64,000 nt of DNA, from positions 50,674 through 114,673 of the forward strand of contig WRPG01000008.1 of the NCBI GenBank assembly GCA_009773355.1, written 5' to 3'. The notes below the pieces were generated by a model, which saw only the letters and a list, made by a program, of their open reading frames with translations, did not search any database and was not told the origin of the DNA. Source of the DNA: Limisphaerales bacterium (GTDB lineage: Bacteria > Verrucomicrobiota > Verrucomicrobiia > Limisphaerales > SXTU01). The position numbers and the translations under genes are program-made. Shown here in pieces: positions 40,833 to 50,408 of the stretch (positions within the stretch are counted from its first letter, which is position 1; every line of letters starts with the position of its first letter).

Positions 40833-43541
40833 CTACTTCGCGGGCGGCGGAGCGGCGGGCTTCGCCACGGGCGGCGCGCCGTCGGCGTGACGGGTGAAAA
40901 GCACGAGGCCGAGCAGGAGGAAGGCGATGACGCCGGCCGCCGTGGTCACGTAGAGGCCGGTGATGGGCGGCTCGTAGCGGAACACGATCTCGTGCTTGCC
41001 GGGCGGCACCTGCACGCCGCGCATGAGATAATTGCAGCGCAGCAGGGTCGCGGGCTGGCCGTCCACGGCGACTTTCCAGTTGGGTGCGTACTTGTCGTTG
41101 AGGAGCAGGATGGACGGAGCGGCGGCGTTGGCTTCGAGCCGGACGAGCTTGGGGGCGTAGGAAAGAAACTTCACGTCACCGGCATTGGTTGCGGCGGCAT
41201 TGGTCGGGGCGGGCAGTTGGGCGGAGACGATGACGCTCTGGTGCGGGTTGAAAGTCGCGTTGGTGAGCAGGCTGAGGACTTCGGCGTCGTTGGTGGTGGC
41301 GAGCCAGTGGGTGAAGAGTTTCGCGCGCGGCAGCGCGCCGGTGAACTCGATGAGGGCGAGCTGGCCGGGGCCGTTGGTGACGACGGTGACCTGGTCCAGG
41401 GTGGTGGGGTTCGTGACGCCGGGCTTGGGGGCGAGGTCGAACGCGGTGTGGATGCGGAAGCGCTGGCGATCCGCGTCGAGATTGTGCGAAAGCTCGTTGA
41501 GGACGTTCGGCTGGTTGAGGCCGAAGAGATAACGGGTGTTCGTCAGTTCCCAGAGCCGGGCCAGGGTCTGGGTGCGGCCCGACAGGGTGTTGCGGTAGGC
41601 TTGATTTTCCGCCGTTGGGCGCGGCTCCTGGGTGATGTCGAGGGTCTGGATGTTGTTGTAGAGGAAGAGGTGCTGGGTCCACTCCGCCCCGTAGAGCTGC
41701 TGGAAGATGCCGAACTGCTGGCCCAACTGGAACGGCAACGCCTGGACGCGCCCTTCGTGCGGTGATCGCTTCAGCAGTTCGATGATGGGGTTGGAGGCGT
41801 ATTTCTCCGGGTAGTTCCAATAGACGATCCACGGCGCGTTCGCGCGGGCGAGGTCCAGGGCGAGCAGCAGCCCGAGGGTCACGCCCGCCCAGCGCGCGCG
41901 CGCCCCGGACCAGTAGCCGCTCAACGCCACCACCACGGCCCCGGCGGAGAGGGCGAGGAAGAGCACGAACACGCCAACTTCGCCGATGCTGTGGGACGCG
42001 ATGCTCTTTGCCGTGTCCTCGCTGAAGGCGACGGAGACCAGGTGCTTCTCCAGCTCCTTGCGCGCCGAGCTGTAGAGCAGCAACCCGGCGAGGCTGGCGG
42101 CGACCAGCAGCCCCGTCCCGATGGTCCAGGACCGCTCGAAGCCCCGCACAGTGTCCCACCAGCCCTTCACCTGCTCGGCCAACGGGCTGGTGGCCGGGGC
42201 GGTGGGCTTCACGAACTGCCTCGCCAGCGCGTGCAGCCCGTAGCCGAAGAGCGCCAGCAGCGCGAGGTGAAACGGATGCATGAACTTCACCGGGTTGCGG
42301 ATGGTCGAGGCGTAGGGCAGCGAGTAAAACAGCTTGTAGAACGGCGCGTATTTGCCGAAGGCGAAGAGCAGGGAGACCAGCGCGATGCCGGCCCAGAACC
42401 AGACCAGCTTGCGCTCGGTGTCGGTGAACGCGCCTTGCTTGCGGCTTGCCTGCGCGATGGCCCAGGCGGCGAGGAGCACCACAAGCACGCCGCCGTATTC
42501 GCCGGAGCCGGAGTGGCGGTGCAAGCCGGGGTTCGCAAGCGCGGCCTTCATCTGCGGATCGCCCCGCTCCGCCGCCTGTTTGATTTGCTCGTAGCCCGGG
42601 TTCTGCCCGACCGTGCCCCAGTAAACGCTGCCGTCCTGCGCGGCCATGCGGTAGCCGAACAAGCCCGGGATCAGCACGCGCAGCGCCTCGATCTTGGGCA
42701 GGCTCCAGATGGTTGCGCCTTCATAGCGGCGGTCGCGGGATTCCTTGTCCTGCCCCATGTCGGCGACGCCCTTGACCTGCGTGCTGATGAGCGTGCCGAG
42801 CGTGTAGGTGGCGATGAACGCGGCGCAGGTAGCCACCAACGCGATGCGCCCCACGCCTTGGGCGAGGCGCAGCGCGGGCGCGGCCTGGCTGACGGTCCAG
42901 GTGAGAAAGACCGCGAAGGCGGCCACGACCAGGCTGAACAAGGCCCCGGTGTCAAAACCCTCCATCACCCCCAGGCCGGTGGCGAAGCCGGCCAGCGCGG
43001 TGAACACCAGCCCGCGCCGGCGCGTGGCCGCCAGCACCGCCGCCAGGGCCAGGAACACCGCCGCCATCGCCATCACCCACATCGAGAGTCCCCACGCCGC
43101 GACCGAGAAGCGGTCGCCGTTCAAGCCCGCCGCGAGGCCGCCCACGGTGCAGACCCACGGCGCGAACCCGCATTGCCGGAAGAACACCCACGCCGCGCAG
43201 CCCAGCAGCAGGAGTGACAGCGGCACGATGACCTTCGCCATCGCCACCGGGCTGAGGACGATGGCGAGCAGGTTGGAAAGGCTGGGCGCGGGGGCGACGC
43301 CCTCGTTGCCCACCCAGTTCAAGTCCGCCCACAGGCCGAACATCGCGTCCGGCATTCGGCTGGCGGCGGCGCTGGTCAGGCCCAGCGGGCCGTCGTTGGC
43401 GAAGACGATGTATTCCGGCAGGAAACTTTTCGCGAAGAGAAACGCCAGGATGCCGGTGAGCGCCGCGAGCAGGGCCAGAAACGCCGCGCGTCCGTTTTGC
43501 ACCGGCGGCGCGGCGGCGGGAGAAGGGAGCGGGTTCGCCAT
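40833..43541 (-). CDS. YfhO-like polytopic membrane protein
   Basis: 902-residue inner-membrane protein with about 12-13 membrane helices and a large C-terminal periplasmic beta-type segment. The N-terminal region (LPEYIVFANDGPLGLTSAAA) and the C-terminal block (LLNDKYAPNWKVAVDGQPAT, then RCNYLMRGVQVPPGKHEIVF, then RYEPPITGLYVTT) match the YfhO family. YfhO proteins are glycosyltransferase-like GT-C membrane proteins implicated in glycosylation of teichoic or lipid-linked glycans in Firmicutes; the role in this lineage is unknown. It is probably cotranscribed with hpt and moaD/moaE downstream. Confidence 0.8.
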   Translation of the reverse strand: MANPLPSPAAAPPVQNGRAAFLALLAALTGILAFLFAKSFLPEYIVFANDGPLGLTSAAASRMPDAMFGLWADLNWVGNEGVAPAPSLSNLLAIVLSPVAMAKVIVPLSLLLLGCAAWVFFRQCGFAPWVCTVGGLAAGLNGDRFSVAAWGLSMWVMAMAAVFLALAAVLAATRRRGLVFTALAGFATGLGVMEGFDTGALFSLVVAAFAVFLTWTVSQAAPALRLAQGVGRIALVATCAAFIATYTLGTLISTQVKGVADMGQDKESRDRRYEGATIWSLPKIEALRVLIPGLFGYRMAAQDGSVYWGTVGQNPGYEQIKQAAERGDPQMKAALANPGLHRHSGSGEYGGVLVVLLAAWAIAQASRKQGAFTDTERKLVWFWAGIALVSLLFAFGKYAPFYKLFYSLPYASTIRNPVKFMHPFHLALLALFGYGLHALARQFVKPTAPATSPLAEQVKGWWDTVRGFERSWTIGTGLLVAASLAGLLLYSSARKELEKHLVSVAFSEDTAKSIASHSIGEVGVFVLFLALSAGAVVVALSGYWSGARARWAGVTLGLLLALDLARANAPWIVYWNYPEKYASNPIIELLKRSPHEGRVQALPFQLGQQFGIFQQLYGAEWTQHLFLYNNIQTLDITQEPRPTAENQAYRNTLSGRTQTLARLWELTNTRYLFGLNQPNVLNELSHNLDADRQRFRIHTAFDLAPKPGVTNPTTLDQVTVVTNGPGQLALIEFTGALPRAKLFTHWLATTNDAEVLSLLTNATFNPHQSVIVSAQLPAPTNAAATNAGDVKFLSYAPKLVRLEANAAAPSILLLNDKYAPNWKVAVDGQPATLLRCNYLMRGVQVPPGKHEIVFRYEPPITGLYVTTAAGVIAFLLLGLVLFTRHADGAPPVAKPAAPPPAK

Positions 43542-43832
43542 AGCTAGTCCGGCGGGCGGTGCGCCAGCCGACGCGCGACGGTAGCGGAACCGACCTTCGT
43601 TCCAAGCCGAAACTCATCGTGCCAGCCGCTGTCGCATTGGCGGGGTGGCCAGGGGAAAAAGCTGCGGGGGACCGCCGCACCCAAAGACGCGGGCGCATTT
43701 CCGTTGCCCTCTCGGTTGATGCCGCTTCGAGCGCCGAACGCGCCTGAGGCAACGCCGGACGACGGTTTCCGCACATGGAAGCGGCATGACGCCGCGTGCC
43801 GGGGAGGTGACCGGCCGCCGAACGGGGGAGAA
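43542..43832. other. Intergenic stretch, nothing recognised
   Basis: 291 bases between the YfhO-like gene and the small gene at 43833. I find no convincing gene, RNA or heptad array. It presumably holds the YfhO-like promoter. Confidence 0.4.
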
Positions 43833-44072
43833 CTACTTCGCCACCGGCGGGGCGAGGACGGCCTTGTTCTTGATGAGGAACTGCGCCAGCTCGCCCTTGT
43901 TGGCGAGGGACACGGACGCGCGCGGCGAGGTGCCACGGTAGTGCTTGTAGTGCACCAGCGTCTTCCCGATCAGGCCAATGCGGAGGTTGGAGGCAGCCAT
44001 CTCCCAAATCTGGCCGGTCTCAAAGGTGATGGCGGGCTTTTCGGACTTCTGGCTCTTCTGCTGGATTGGCAT
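43833..44072 (-). CDS. Small conserved-looking hypothetical protein
   Basis: 79-residue protein not assigned to a family. It has a basic start (PIQQKSQKSEKP) and then a compact alpha/beta-looking sequence: ITFETGQIWEMAASNLRIGL, IGKTLVHYKHYRGTSPRASV, SLANKGELAQFLIKNKAVL. Codon use fits its neighbours, the ATG is clean, and it stands alone with intergenic space on both sides, which favours a real gene. The IWEM-x4-L-x-IGxIGKTLVHYKHY section looks like a small nucleic-acid or ribosome-associated module, but that is only an impression. Confidence 0.65.
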   Translation of the reverse strand: MPIQQKSQKSEKPAITFETGQIWEMAASNLRIGLIGKTLVHYKHYRGTSPRASVSLANKGELAQFLIKNKAVLAPPVAK

Positions 44073-44149
44073 TGGAAGGCCAAAGTATCAGCCCGCAGCC
44101 GGCAACCAAAGCACATTCGCAACATTTCTCAGCCCGTCGCGAATCTCGC

Positions 44150-45898
44150 TCACTTCGCCGTGCGCTCCTGCACCACCTTGCCGCCGACCACCGTCACAGC
44201 GGCGCGGATGTCCTTCATCTTGTCCTCGGCGCAGGTGAGCAGGTCGTCAGTCAGAATCGCGAGGTCGCCGAGCTTGCCGACCTCGATGGAGCCTTTGCGC
44301 GCCTCGTCGAAACTCAGCCAGGCGGCGTCGCGCGTGACCATGCGCAGCGCCTCCTCGCGGGTGACGCGCTGGTCTGAGCCAAAGACCTGTCCGCCCTGGG
44401 TCTTGCGCGTGACGGCGATCTGCATCGCGAGGAAGGGGTTGAAGGGGTTGAGCGCGGTGTCCGGGCCGAAGCCCTGCATGTGATCGGAGTTCAGCGCCAC
44501 CTTCACGCCTGCGCGCTGCCAGGTCTGCACGCCGATGAAGCCGGCGAGTCGGTCGCTCCCGAGCGCGTCGGCCAGCGTGTCGCCGTCTTTGAAATACCAC
44601 GCCGGCTGCGTGTCCACGCACACGCCGAGGCGGGCGGCGCGCTTCGCCGTCTCCTCGTGCGGGAAGTAGGCGTGGATGAGTGTGTAGCGGCGCGGCGCAA
44701 CCGGGCTGTCGGCGTTCGAGGCCTCGACTGCGTCGAGCACCGCGTCCACGCCCGCGTCGCCGGTGACGTGCGACGACATCTGCCAACCGAGCCGGTGGCC
44801 GGTGCGGATGATGTTCTTGAGCTTGTCCCCGGTGATGCGCAGGTCGCCGCGATACGCCGGGTCCGTGATGCCGTAGAGCGCGTGCGAGGACTTCGGATAC
44901 GGCTCGCGCATGAACGCGGTGCCGTAGAGCGCGCCGCCGTCCACGCCGACCTTGAGCGGGCCGACGCGCACCCAGTCGTCGCCGTCGCCGGTCTTGAACG
45001 GGATGTTGCGGATGGCCTTCTCCGTGCCCTCCACCGTGCCGTCCGTGCCGAGGCCGATGGTGACGGTCACGCGCGTGGTGAGCCGGCCCGCCGCCTTGAG
45101 CTTCTCGTAAGTGCGGAAGCCGTCCACGTTCGAGTTGCGCTCGAAAATGCTGGTGATGCCCACCTCGTTGTAGTTGTGCAGCAGCTTCACGAGCGAGTCG
45201 TGATACTTGTCCTCTGGCACGGTGCGAGACGGCATGAACTTCACGGTCAGCGCGCCGCAGTTCTCCATCATGCCCGTCGGCGAACCGTCAGTGCCGAAGT
45301 GAATCTTGCCGTTTCCCGGCGGCTTCGTGTCCTTCGTGATGCCCGCGATGCGGAGGGCGGTGGAGTTGAGCACCTGCACCTGCCGGTTCGCGTATTGCCA
45401 GGTGAAGACGGCGGGATGATCGGGCGCGGCGGCGTCAAGGTCAGCGCGGTTCGGCAGGCGGCGCTCGCGGATGCGCGTCACGTCCACGCGCGGCAACTGA
45501 ATCCAGGCGCCCGGCGCGCTGGCGGCAACTTTGCGGCGGACCCAGTCCTGAATCTCGCCGATGGAACCAAGCTGGACGAAGGGCTGATTCACCTCACCCC
45601 GCGCCGCGCCAGTCGCGTGGACGTGCGTCTCAATCAACCCCGGCACCACCATCCGGCCCTTCGCATCAATCACCCGCGTCCCAGCGCCGATGAACTTGCG
45701 CGCCTCGTCATTCGAGCCGACCGCCACAAGCGCTCCATCCCGAATCGCGACGGCAGCGACCCGGCGCGACGCGGCGTCCATCGTGAGCACCTTGCCATTG
45801 AGCATGACGAGGTCGGCAGGTTTCTCGGCGGCGGGAGCGTTCGCGCCCGGCCAGCACGCGGCGAGCAGGGCAAGGACGGCGGAGCAGGAGAATTTCAT
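44150..45898 (-). CDS. YtcJ-like amidohydrolase (amidohydrolase family 3), probable lipoprotein
   Basis: 582-residue metal-dependent hydrolase. The N-terminus has a lipobox-like LLAAC (about residues 11-15), suggesting a lipid-anchored export signal. The amidohydrolase core has GLIETHVHATG (metal-binding H-x-H), IFERNSNVDGF, the internal VGVDGGALYGTAFMREPYPK and the C-terminal LGDLAILTDDLL. YtcJ-like enzymes hydrolyse N-acyl amino acids or related amides; the true substrate is unknown. Its promoter would lie in the 108-bp divergent gap upstream shared with the gene at 46007. Confidence 0.88.
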   Translation of the reverse strand: MKFSCSAVLALLAACWPGANAPAAEKPADLVMLNGKVLTMDAASRRVAAVAIRDGALVAVGSNDEARKFIGAGTRVIDAKGRMVVPGLIETHVHATGAARGEVNQPFVQLGSIGEIQDWVRRKVAASAPGAWIQLPRVDVTRIRERRLPNRADLDAAAPDHPAVFTWQYANRQVQVLNSTALRIAGITKDTKPPGNGKIHFGTDGSPTGMMENCGALTVKFMPSRTVPEDKYHDSLVKLLHNYNEVGITSIFERNSNVDGFRTYEKLKAAGRLTTRVTVTIGLGTDGTVEGTEKAIRNIPFKTGDGDDWVRVGPLKVGVDGGALYGTAFMREPYPKSSHALYGITDPAYRGDLRITGDKLKNIIRTGHRLGWQMSSHVTGDAGVDAVLDAVEASNADSPVAPRRYTLIHAYFPHEETAKRAARLGVCVDTQPAWYFKDGDTLADALGSDRLAGFIGVQTWQRAGVKVALNSDHMQGFGPDTALNPFNPFLAMQIAVTRKTQGGQVFGSDQRVTREEALRMVTRDAAWLSFDEARKGSIEVGKLGDLAILTDDLLTCAEDKMKDIRAAVTVVGGKVVQERTAK

Positions 45899-46006
45899 GG
45901 CAGCGAGCGATGCGGGTCAGGTTTGGTTGCCTGCGTTGGACGGAGCTTTCCCTGGGGCGAATCACTCTTGCTTCCTTTCCTCCGAAACGGCTGATAATTT
46001 CCGCGC

Positions 46007-46534
46007 ATGGGCCCGAAACGTGAACTACCGGAACACCTAACCGACAATGTTTCTTCCAAGTGTTTCGTATTTCGCCACCCGAACCTGTTCCGCCGAAAGT
46101 CAGTCGTCTTCTCCTACGCGCGCGATCAAGACAAGCAGAGCATCAAGAAGAAAGCTGTCGCCTACACCTTGAAGATGAACGAGGCGCTCGGTCCGGTGCC
46201 TCAGCTTTCCCCTGAAGGAAGAATGTCTTCGCGGAACAGTTCAGGAATAGTGTGCGTCCACCCAAAGCGAGACATAGCGAAGCGAAATGGACTCCCTTAC
46301 TACTTTTGGGTCGCGCGGTGGAAAGGATGCCCGCTTCGTGGCGGGGTCTCGTGGCCCTGTTTGACGCACAGCGATGATGGAGCCTACGTCTTGGCTGCAT
46401 TGACGCTTGAAATGAGGACAACAACCCGACCGGAGATCCTCGAGGAGTTTCAACGGCTTCAGAGGACAGCAAGATATGCGGAGATTCTTTCGCATCGGCC
46501 CAAAATTGAGATTGATCAGTTTTGGCCTGAGTAA
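46007..46534 (+). CDS. Hypothetical protein, lower GC, weak AP2-like features
   Basis: 175-residue protein not recognised with confidence. It is clearly less GC-rich than its neighbours and rich in Lys/Arg in its first 80 residues (RHPNLFRRKSVVFSYARDQD, KQSIKKKAVAYTLKMNEALG). The middle region SGIVCVHPKRDIAKRNGLPY then YFWVARW and the end DDGAYVLAALTLEMRTTTRP vaguely recall an AP2-type DNA-binding fold (beta strands with W-A-x-W followed by an amphipathic helix). It is a likely horizontally acquired gene, isolated between an amidohydrolase and the end of the export operon. Confidence 0.6.
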   Translation: MGPKRELPEHLTDNVSSKCFVFRHPNLFRRKSVVFSYARDQDKQSIKKKAVAYTLKMNEALGPVPQLSPEGRMSSRNSSGIVCVHPKRDIAKRNGLPYYFWVARWKGCPLRGGVSWPCLTHSDDGAYVLAALTLEMRTTTRPEILEEFQRLQRTARYAEILSHRPKIEIDQFWPE

Positions 46535-46539
46535 CCGGC

Positions 46540-47817
46540 TCACTCATACCGCAGCGACTCTACCGGGTCGAGATTCGCGGCCTTGATGGCGGGGTAGGTG
46601 CCGAAGACGATGCCCACGACGGAGCAGATGCCCAGGCCGATGATGGCCCAGTCCACCGGGAAGACGGGCGGGAGCTTCATCAGATGCGCGCCGAGGTTTC
46701 CACCCGCGATGCCCAGCGCGACGCCGATGAGGCCGCCGACTTCGCAGATGACGACGGCTTCCATGATGAACTGCGTGAGGATGTTCCGTTTCTTCGCGCC
46801 GATCGCGCGGCGGATGCCGATCTCGCGCGTCCGCTCGGTCACGGAGACGAGCATGATGTTCATGATGCCCACGCCGGCGGCCAGCAGCGCGATGCTGCTG
46901 ACGACGGCCAAACCCGCGCGCACGGCGAGGGTGAGGTCACGGAACTGCGCGATGAGGGAGTCGTTCGAGGAAATCTCAAAGTCGTCGGCCTCGCCGGGCG
47001 GGACCTTGCGGACCTTGCGCAGGACGCCGCGCACCTGCTCGACGGTTTCCTCCATCTCGCCCTGGCCGTGGGCCTGCACGTAGAGGGCGAGGCTGCGCCA
47101 CTGCGCGCCGCCGAAGCGGTTGAGGCCGGTGGTGATGGGGATGATGATGAAGTTGTCCTGCGCTTGCCCGCCAAAGCCGCCCTTGGGTTCGAGGTAGCCG
47201 ATCACCTGGTAGTTCACGCCCATGAACTTGATGCTCTCCCCGAGCGGTGAGCCTTGCGGAAAAAGTTTCTTCATCACGGTGTTGCCCATCACGCAGACGT
47301 TGCGCGAGCTGTCGAGATCGCCGGGCAGCAGCGCGCGGCCGTCCTCGACAATCCAGTTGCGCGCGAGGAAGGCCTCGGGCGTCGCGGCGATGCAGCCAAC
47401 ATCGGGATTGGTCGTCTGGAAGCGCGAGGCCATCTCGCCGTTCGCCACCCACGTCTCCGCCGCGACGCTGCGGGCGCGTGTGGCCTGGTCGCGGAGCGCA
47501 TACCACATCTGCAGGGTGAAGTTCTTACGGCGGCGAAACTTCTCCCAGCCGGACGGCCCCTCGAAGTTCATCGCCGGCCATTTCTCGATGGTGAAGGTGT
47601 TCGCGCCCAGCCCGCTCAACTCGCTCTCGATGTTCTGCTGGAGGCCGCGCATGACAGTCATCACGAGGATGATGCTGAACACGCCGACGGTGACGCCGAC
47701 CAGCGTGAGCGCGGAGCGGAGCTTGTGCGACGCGAGCGCGGCCATCGCCATGACGAAGCTCTCCACCACCTCGGCGCGGAGGAGGGTGAAGGCGGAGGGG
47801 CGAGGGCGGGGGGTCAT
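46540..47817 (-). CDS. MacB/FtsX-type ABC exporter permease (first of two)
   Basis: 425-residue inner-membrane protein with one N-terminal helix, a large periplasmic MacB_PCD-type domain (from about residue 50) and three C-terminal helices of the FtsX fold. Diagnostic blocks are KLRSALTLVGVTVGVFSIIL, GANTFTIEK, GIMNIMLVSVTERTREIGIR, RRAIGAKKRNILTQFIMEAV and the end IKAANLDPVESLRYE. It forms the export complex with the ATPase at 49666 and the HlyD-type adaptor at 50515. The ATG at 47817 is preferred. A hairpin repeat separates it from the second permease. Confidence 0.92.
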   Translation of the reverse strand: MTPRPRPSAFTLLRAEVVESFVMAMAALASHKLRSALTLVGVTVGVFSIILVMTVMRGLQQNIESELSGLGANTFTIEKWPAMNFEGPSGWEKFRRRKNFTLQMWYALRDQATRARSVAAETWVANGEMASRFQTTNPDVGCIAATPEAFLARNWIVEDGRALLPGDLDSSRNVCVMGNTVMKKLFPQGSPLGESIKFMGVNYQVIGYLEPKGGFGGQAQDNFIIIPITTGLNRFGGAQWRSLALYVQAHGQGEMEETVEQVRGVLRKVRKVPPGEADDFEISSNDSLIAQFRDLTLAVRAGLAVVSSIALLAAGVGIMNIMLVSVTERTREIGIRRAIGAKKRNILTQFIMEAVVICEVGGLIGVALGIAGGNLGAHLMKLPPVFPVDWAIIGLGICSVVGIVFGTYPAIKAANLDPVESLRYE

Positions 47818-47845
47818 CGTGGGCCTTCGTGGTGAGGAAAAAGAG

Positions 47846-47916
47846 GAGCAAGAGTAGGATTAAGATTACGAGCACGAAGGATTCTCGTGCTCCTAAGCCT
47901 AATCTTAATCCTGCTC
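47846..47916. repeat. Inverted repeat (TAGGATTAAGATTA / TAATCTTAATCC family)
   Basis: Left arm 47846-47877 and right arm 47885-47916 pair around a short loop containing GAAGGATTC, with the inner stem GAGCACGA/TCGTGCTC. It lies between the two permease genes of one operon. Confidence 0.88.
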
Positions 47917-47920
47917 GTCT

Positions 47921-49147
47921 TCATTCAGCTCGGAGCGCATCCACCGGGTTTAACTTCGACGCCCGCCACGCTGGGAGAAAGCCCGCGATGACGCCCGTTG
48001 CCACCGACACAAGCAGAGCGATGCCCACGAGCGTCGCGGAAAGCACGGCGGGCATGAAGCGGTCCATGACGAGCGTGATGGGATAGGCGATGGCGAGGCC
48101 GATGAGGCCGCCCAGCAGGCAGATCATCGCCGCCTCGACGAGGAACTGCGTGAGGATGGCGCGGCGCTTCGCGCCGATGGCCTTGCGGATGCCGATTTCG
48201 CGCGTCCGCTCGGCGACGGTCACGAACATGATGTTCATGATGCCGATGCCACCGACGAAGAGCGACAGGCTGGTGATGAACAGCCCCGCGCTCGCGAGCA
48301 CGGTGTTCATGCGCTCGAAGGTCTTGATGAACGCACCCTGCTCGTTGATGGCAAAGTCGTCGGGGTCGCCGGGCGCGAGGCGGCGGATTTTGCGCATGAT
48401 GCCGCGGATCTCCTCGCGCGCCTCGTCCATCTCCTTCAAGTCGCGGACCTTGATGCGCACCATGACCGGCGGGCGATAGGCGATGAGGTCGGAAACCAGC
48501 TTCGTGACGGGAACGAGCACCTGGTTGTCGAGGCTCTCCATGCCAAGGAACTTCCCGCGTTTCTCCAGCACGCCGATGATTTCGAGGTTGCTGCCCTCGA
48601 TGCGGACTTTCTTCCCGAGCGGCGACTCGAACGGGAAGAAGTTCGCCGCGAGGTCCGAGCCGATGACGCAGATCGGACGCCCGCCGTCCACCTCCGCCGC
48701 CGAGAGGAAACGGCCTTCCTTCAGCACCAACCCACCAACTTCCGCGCCACCCTCGGTGGTGCCGTTGACGGTGACGCCGGTCGCGGAGAGGTCGCGATAG
48801 CGCACGGTCATGCGGCGGTTCACGTCAATCGAGGTCGCGCGCGCGAACGTGGTCTGGCGGATGAGAGCGCGGGCGTCGCTGAGGAGGATGGGGCGGCGGT
48901 TGCGCATCTTCCACCACGGCTCGTCGCTGAACCACTGCCACGGCGCGACGAAGAAAACGTCCGTGCCGATGGCGGAGATGCTCTTGATGAACGCGGCGTT
49001 CAAGCCCGCCAAGGCCGTGCCCATGAGCGTGACGGTCACGATGCCGATGACGATGCCGAGCGTGGTGAGGGCGGAGCGGAGCTTGTTCGCCCGGAGCGAA
49101 TCCCACGCGATGAGCAGGCCCTCGCGAAGCTCGGAGAGGAAGTTCAT
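47921..49147 (-). CDS. MacB/FtsX-type ABC exporter permease (second of two)
   Basis: 408-residue paralogue of the previous permease with the same layout: N-terminal helix LRSALTTLGIVIGIVTVTLM, periplasmic domain, three C-terminal helices with GIGIMNIMFVTVAERTREIG, IRKAIGAKRRAILTQFLVEA and ending in ASKLNPVDALRAE. Its ATG overlaps the stop of the unknown gene at 49144 (ATGA). Having two different FtsX permeases behind one ATPase suggests a heterodimeric exporter rather than the MacB homodimer. Confidence 0.92.
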   Translation of the reverse strand: MNFLSELREGLLIAWDSLRANKLRSALTTLGIVIGIVTVTLMGTALAGLNAAFIKSISAIGTDVFFVAPWQWFSDEPWWKMRNRRPILLSDARALIRQTTFARATSIDVNRRMTVRYRDLSATGVTVNGTTEGGAEVGGLVLKEGRFLSAAEVDGGRPICVIGSDLAANFFPFESPLGKKVRIEGSNLEIIGVLEKRGKFLGMESLDNQVLVPVTKLVSDLIAYRPPVMVRIKVRDLKEMDEAREEIRGIMRKIRRLAPGDPDDFAINEQGAFIKTFERMNTVLASAGLFITSLSLFVGGIGIMNIMFVTVAERTREIGIRKAIGAKRRAILTQFLVEAAMICLLGGLIGLAIAYPITLVMDRFMPAVLSATLVGIALLVSVATGVIAGFLPAWRASKLNPVDALRAE

Positions 49148-49638
49148 GGCGCGGTTGCACCTCTAGGCTTTTGGGACCGAAGCCGACTAAGCAGAGCTTC
49201 AAACCGGAGCCGGAGAGACGATTTTGCCCAAAGAGATTCTGCCAGTTTCCCTACATTTCGAACGCGCACGTCTTTGGCTCGATGGGGCATCATGAGCGAG
49301 GCCTCGTGGTTGCCATAAAGCCTGTGCTTCCATCCGATTTCTAGCCACGCCCCATCTATCCACTTTCCGGGAGTGTTTGCGCCAGAAAGCTCTGACGCGC
49401 CCAACTCGACGAACGCCGCACAAACGGAATCCATAAGGCTCGGGTTCGTTCGAAAGCGTTTGTGGCGGTTGTAGGTCTTGCCGGAAATCCACTTCCTTTC
49501 GAATCGGGTAACGAGCAACTGATTTCCCTCTCTGGTCATGACAATCGCTCTGTCCCAAGCTGGCTCAAGACACACGAACCCGATCAAGAGCTTTTCGTCC
49601 GCTTGGCTTGAAGTGTAGAGATCCTGCCAGGGTTCCAT
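49144..49638 (-). CDS. Unknown protein inserted in the exporter operon
   Basis: 164-residue protein not recognised; less GC-rich than the surrounding genes. Visible features: LLIGFVCLEPAWDRAIVMTR, QLLVTRFERKWISGKTYNRH, a central DSVCAAFVELGASELSGANT, and a basic C-terminal tail (LRLRFEALLSRLRSQKPRGA). There is no signal peptide, so it is probably cytoplasmic. It lies between the ATPase and the second permease and is coupled to the permease by ATGA, so it is translated with the exporter. Its base composition points to a later acquisition. A substrate-related or immunity-like role is conceivable but unsupported. Confidence 0.6.
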   Translation of the reverse strand: MEPWQDLYTSSQADEKLLIGFVCLEPAWDRAIVMTREGNQLLVTRFERKWISGKTYNRHKRFRTNPSLMDSVCAAFVELGASELSGANTPGKWIDGAWLEIGWKHRLYGNHEASLMMPHRAKDVRVRNVGKLAESLWAKSSLRLRFEALLSRLRSQKPRGATAP

Positions 49639-49665
49639 GAACGTGCCTCGTTAGCCTTTCATTCG

Positions 49666-50361
49666 CTATTGTTCATTCCGCTTCACCGGTTCATCACTTG
49701 CGATGTTCCCATCCAGAATCCGCACGATGCGGCGGGAGTGGAGCGCGACCTTCTCCTCGTGCGTGACGACGATGATGGTGTTGCCCTTGCTCGCGAGCTG
49801 GTCGAAGAGGCCGAGGATTTCCACACCGGTCTTGGAGTCGAGGTTGCCGGTCGGCTCGTCGGCGAGAAGGATGGACGGGGTGTTCACCAGCGCGCGGGCC
49901 ACGGCGACGCGCTGGCGCTGGCCGCCCGAAAGTTCGTTGGGCCGGTGGTCCACGCGGTCGGCGAGGCCGACGGCGGTGAGCGCGTCCATTGCCTTCTCGC
50001 GGCGCTCGTCGGGCGTGACGCCGGCATAGACCATCGGCAGCTCGACATTGCGGAGCGCGGTGGCGCGTGCGAGGAGGTTGAAGGTCTGGAAGACGAAGCC
50101 GATTTCGCGGTTGCGGATTTCGGCCAGCTCGTTGTCGTCCATGCCGCTCACGTCGGTGCCGTTCAACTCGTAGGTGCCGCTGGTGGGCGTGTCGAGGCAG
50201 CCGAGGAGGTTCATCATCGTGGACTTGCCGGAGCCGCTCGGCCCCATGATGGCGACGTATTCGCCGCGCTCGATGGAGAGCGAGACGCCGCGCAACGCGT
50301 GAACCGTCTCGGCGGCCATCTGGTAGCTGCGCCAGATGTTTTGGAGGCGGATGAGGGACAC
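49666..50361 (-). CDS. MacB/LolD-type ABC exporter ATPase
   Basis: 231-residue ATPase with Walker [10 protein letters not shown] (about residues 41-49), Q-loop, [15 protein letters not shown] signature, Walker [13 protein letters not shown] and H-loop TIIVVTHEE. The start is most likely the GTG at 50361 ([15 protein letters not shown]), because MacB/LolD ATPases begin this way. A longer open frame upstream encodes only repeat-derived sequence (family GCGTGTT). It belongs with the two FtsX permeases and the HlyD-type adaptor. Confidence 0.92.
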   Translation of the reverse strand: MSLIRLQNIWRSYQMAAETVHALRGVSLSIERGEYVAIMGPSGSGKSTMMNLLGCLDTPTSGTYELNGTDVSGMDDNELAEIRNREIGFVFQTFNLLARATALRNVELPMVYAGVTPDERREKAMDALTAVGLADRVDHRPNELSGGQRQRVAVARALVNTPSILLADEPTGNLDSKTGVEILGLFDQLASKGNTIIVVTHEEKVALHSRRIVRILDGNIASDEPVKRNEQ

Positions 50362-50408
50362 AGGGAGGAAGAAACGTCTAGCTGACAGGGACGACTTCGG
50401 GCCAAAGT

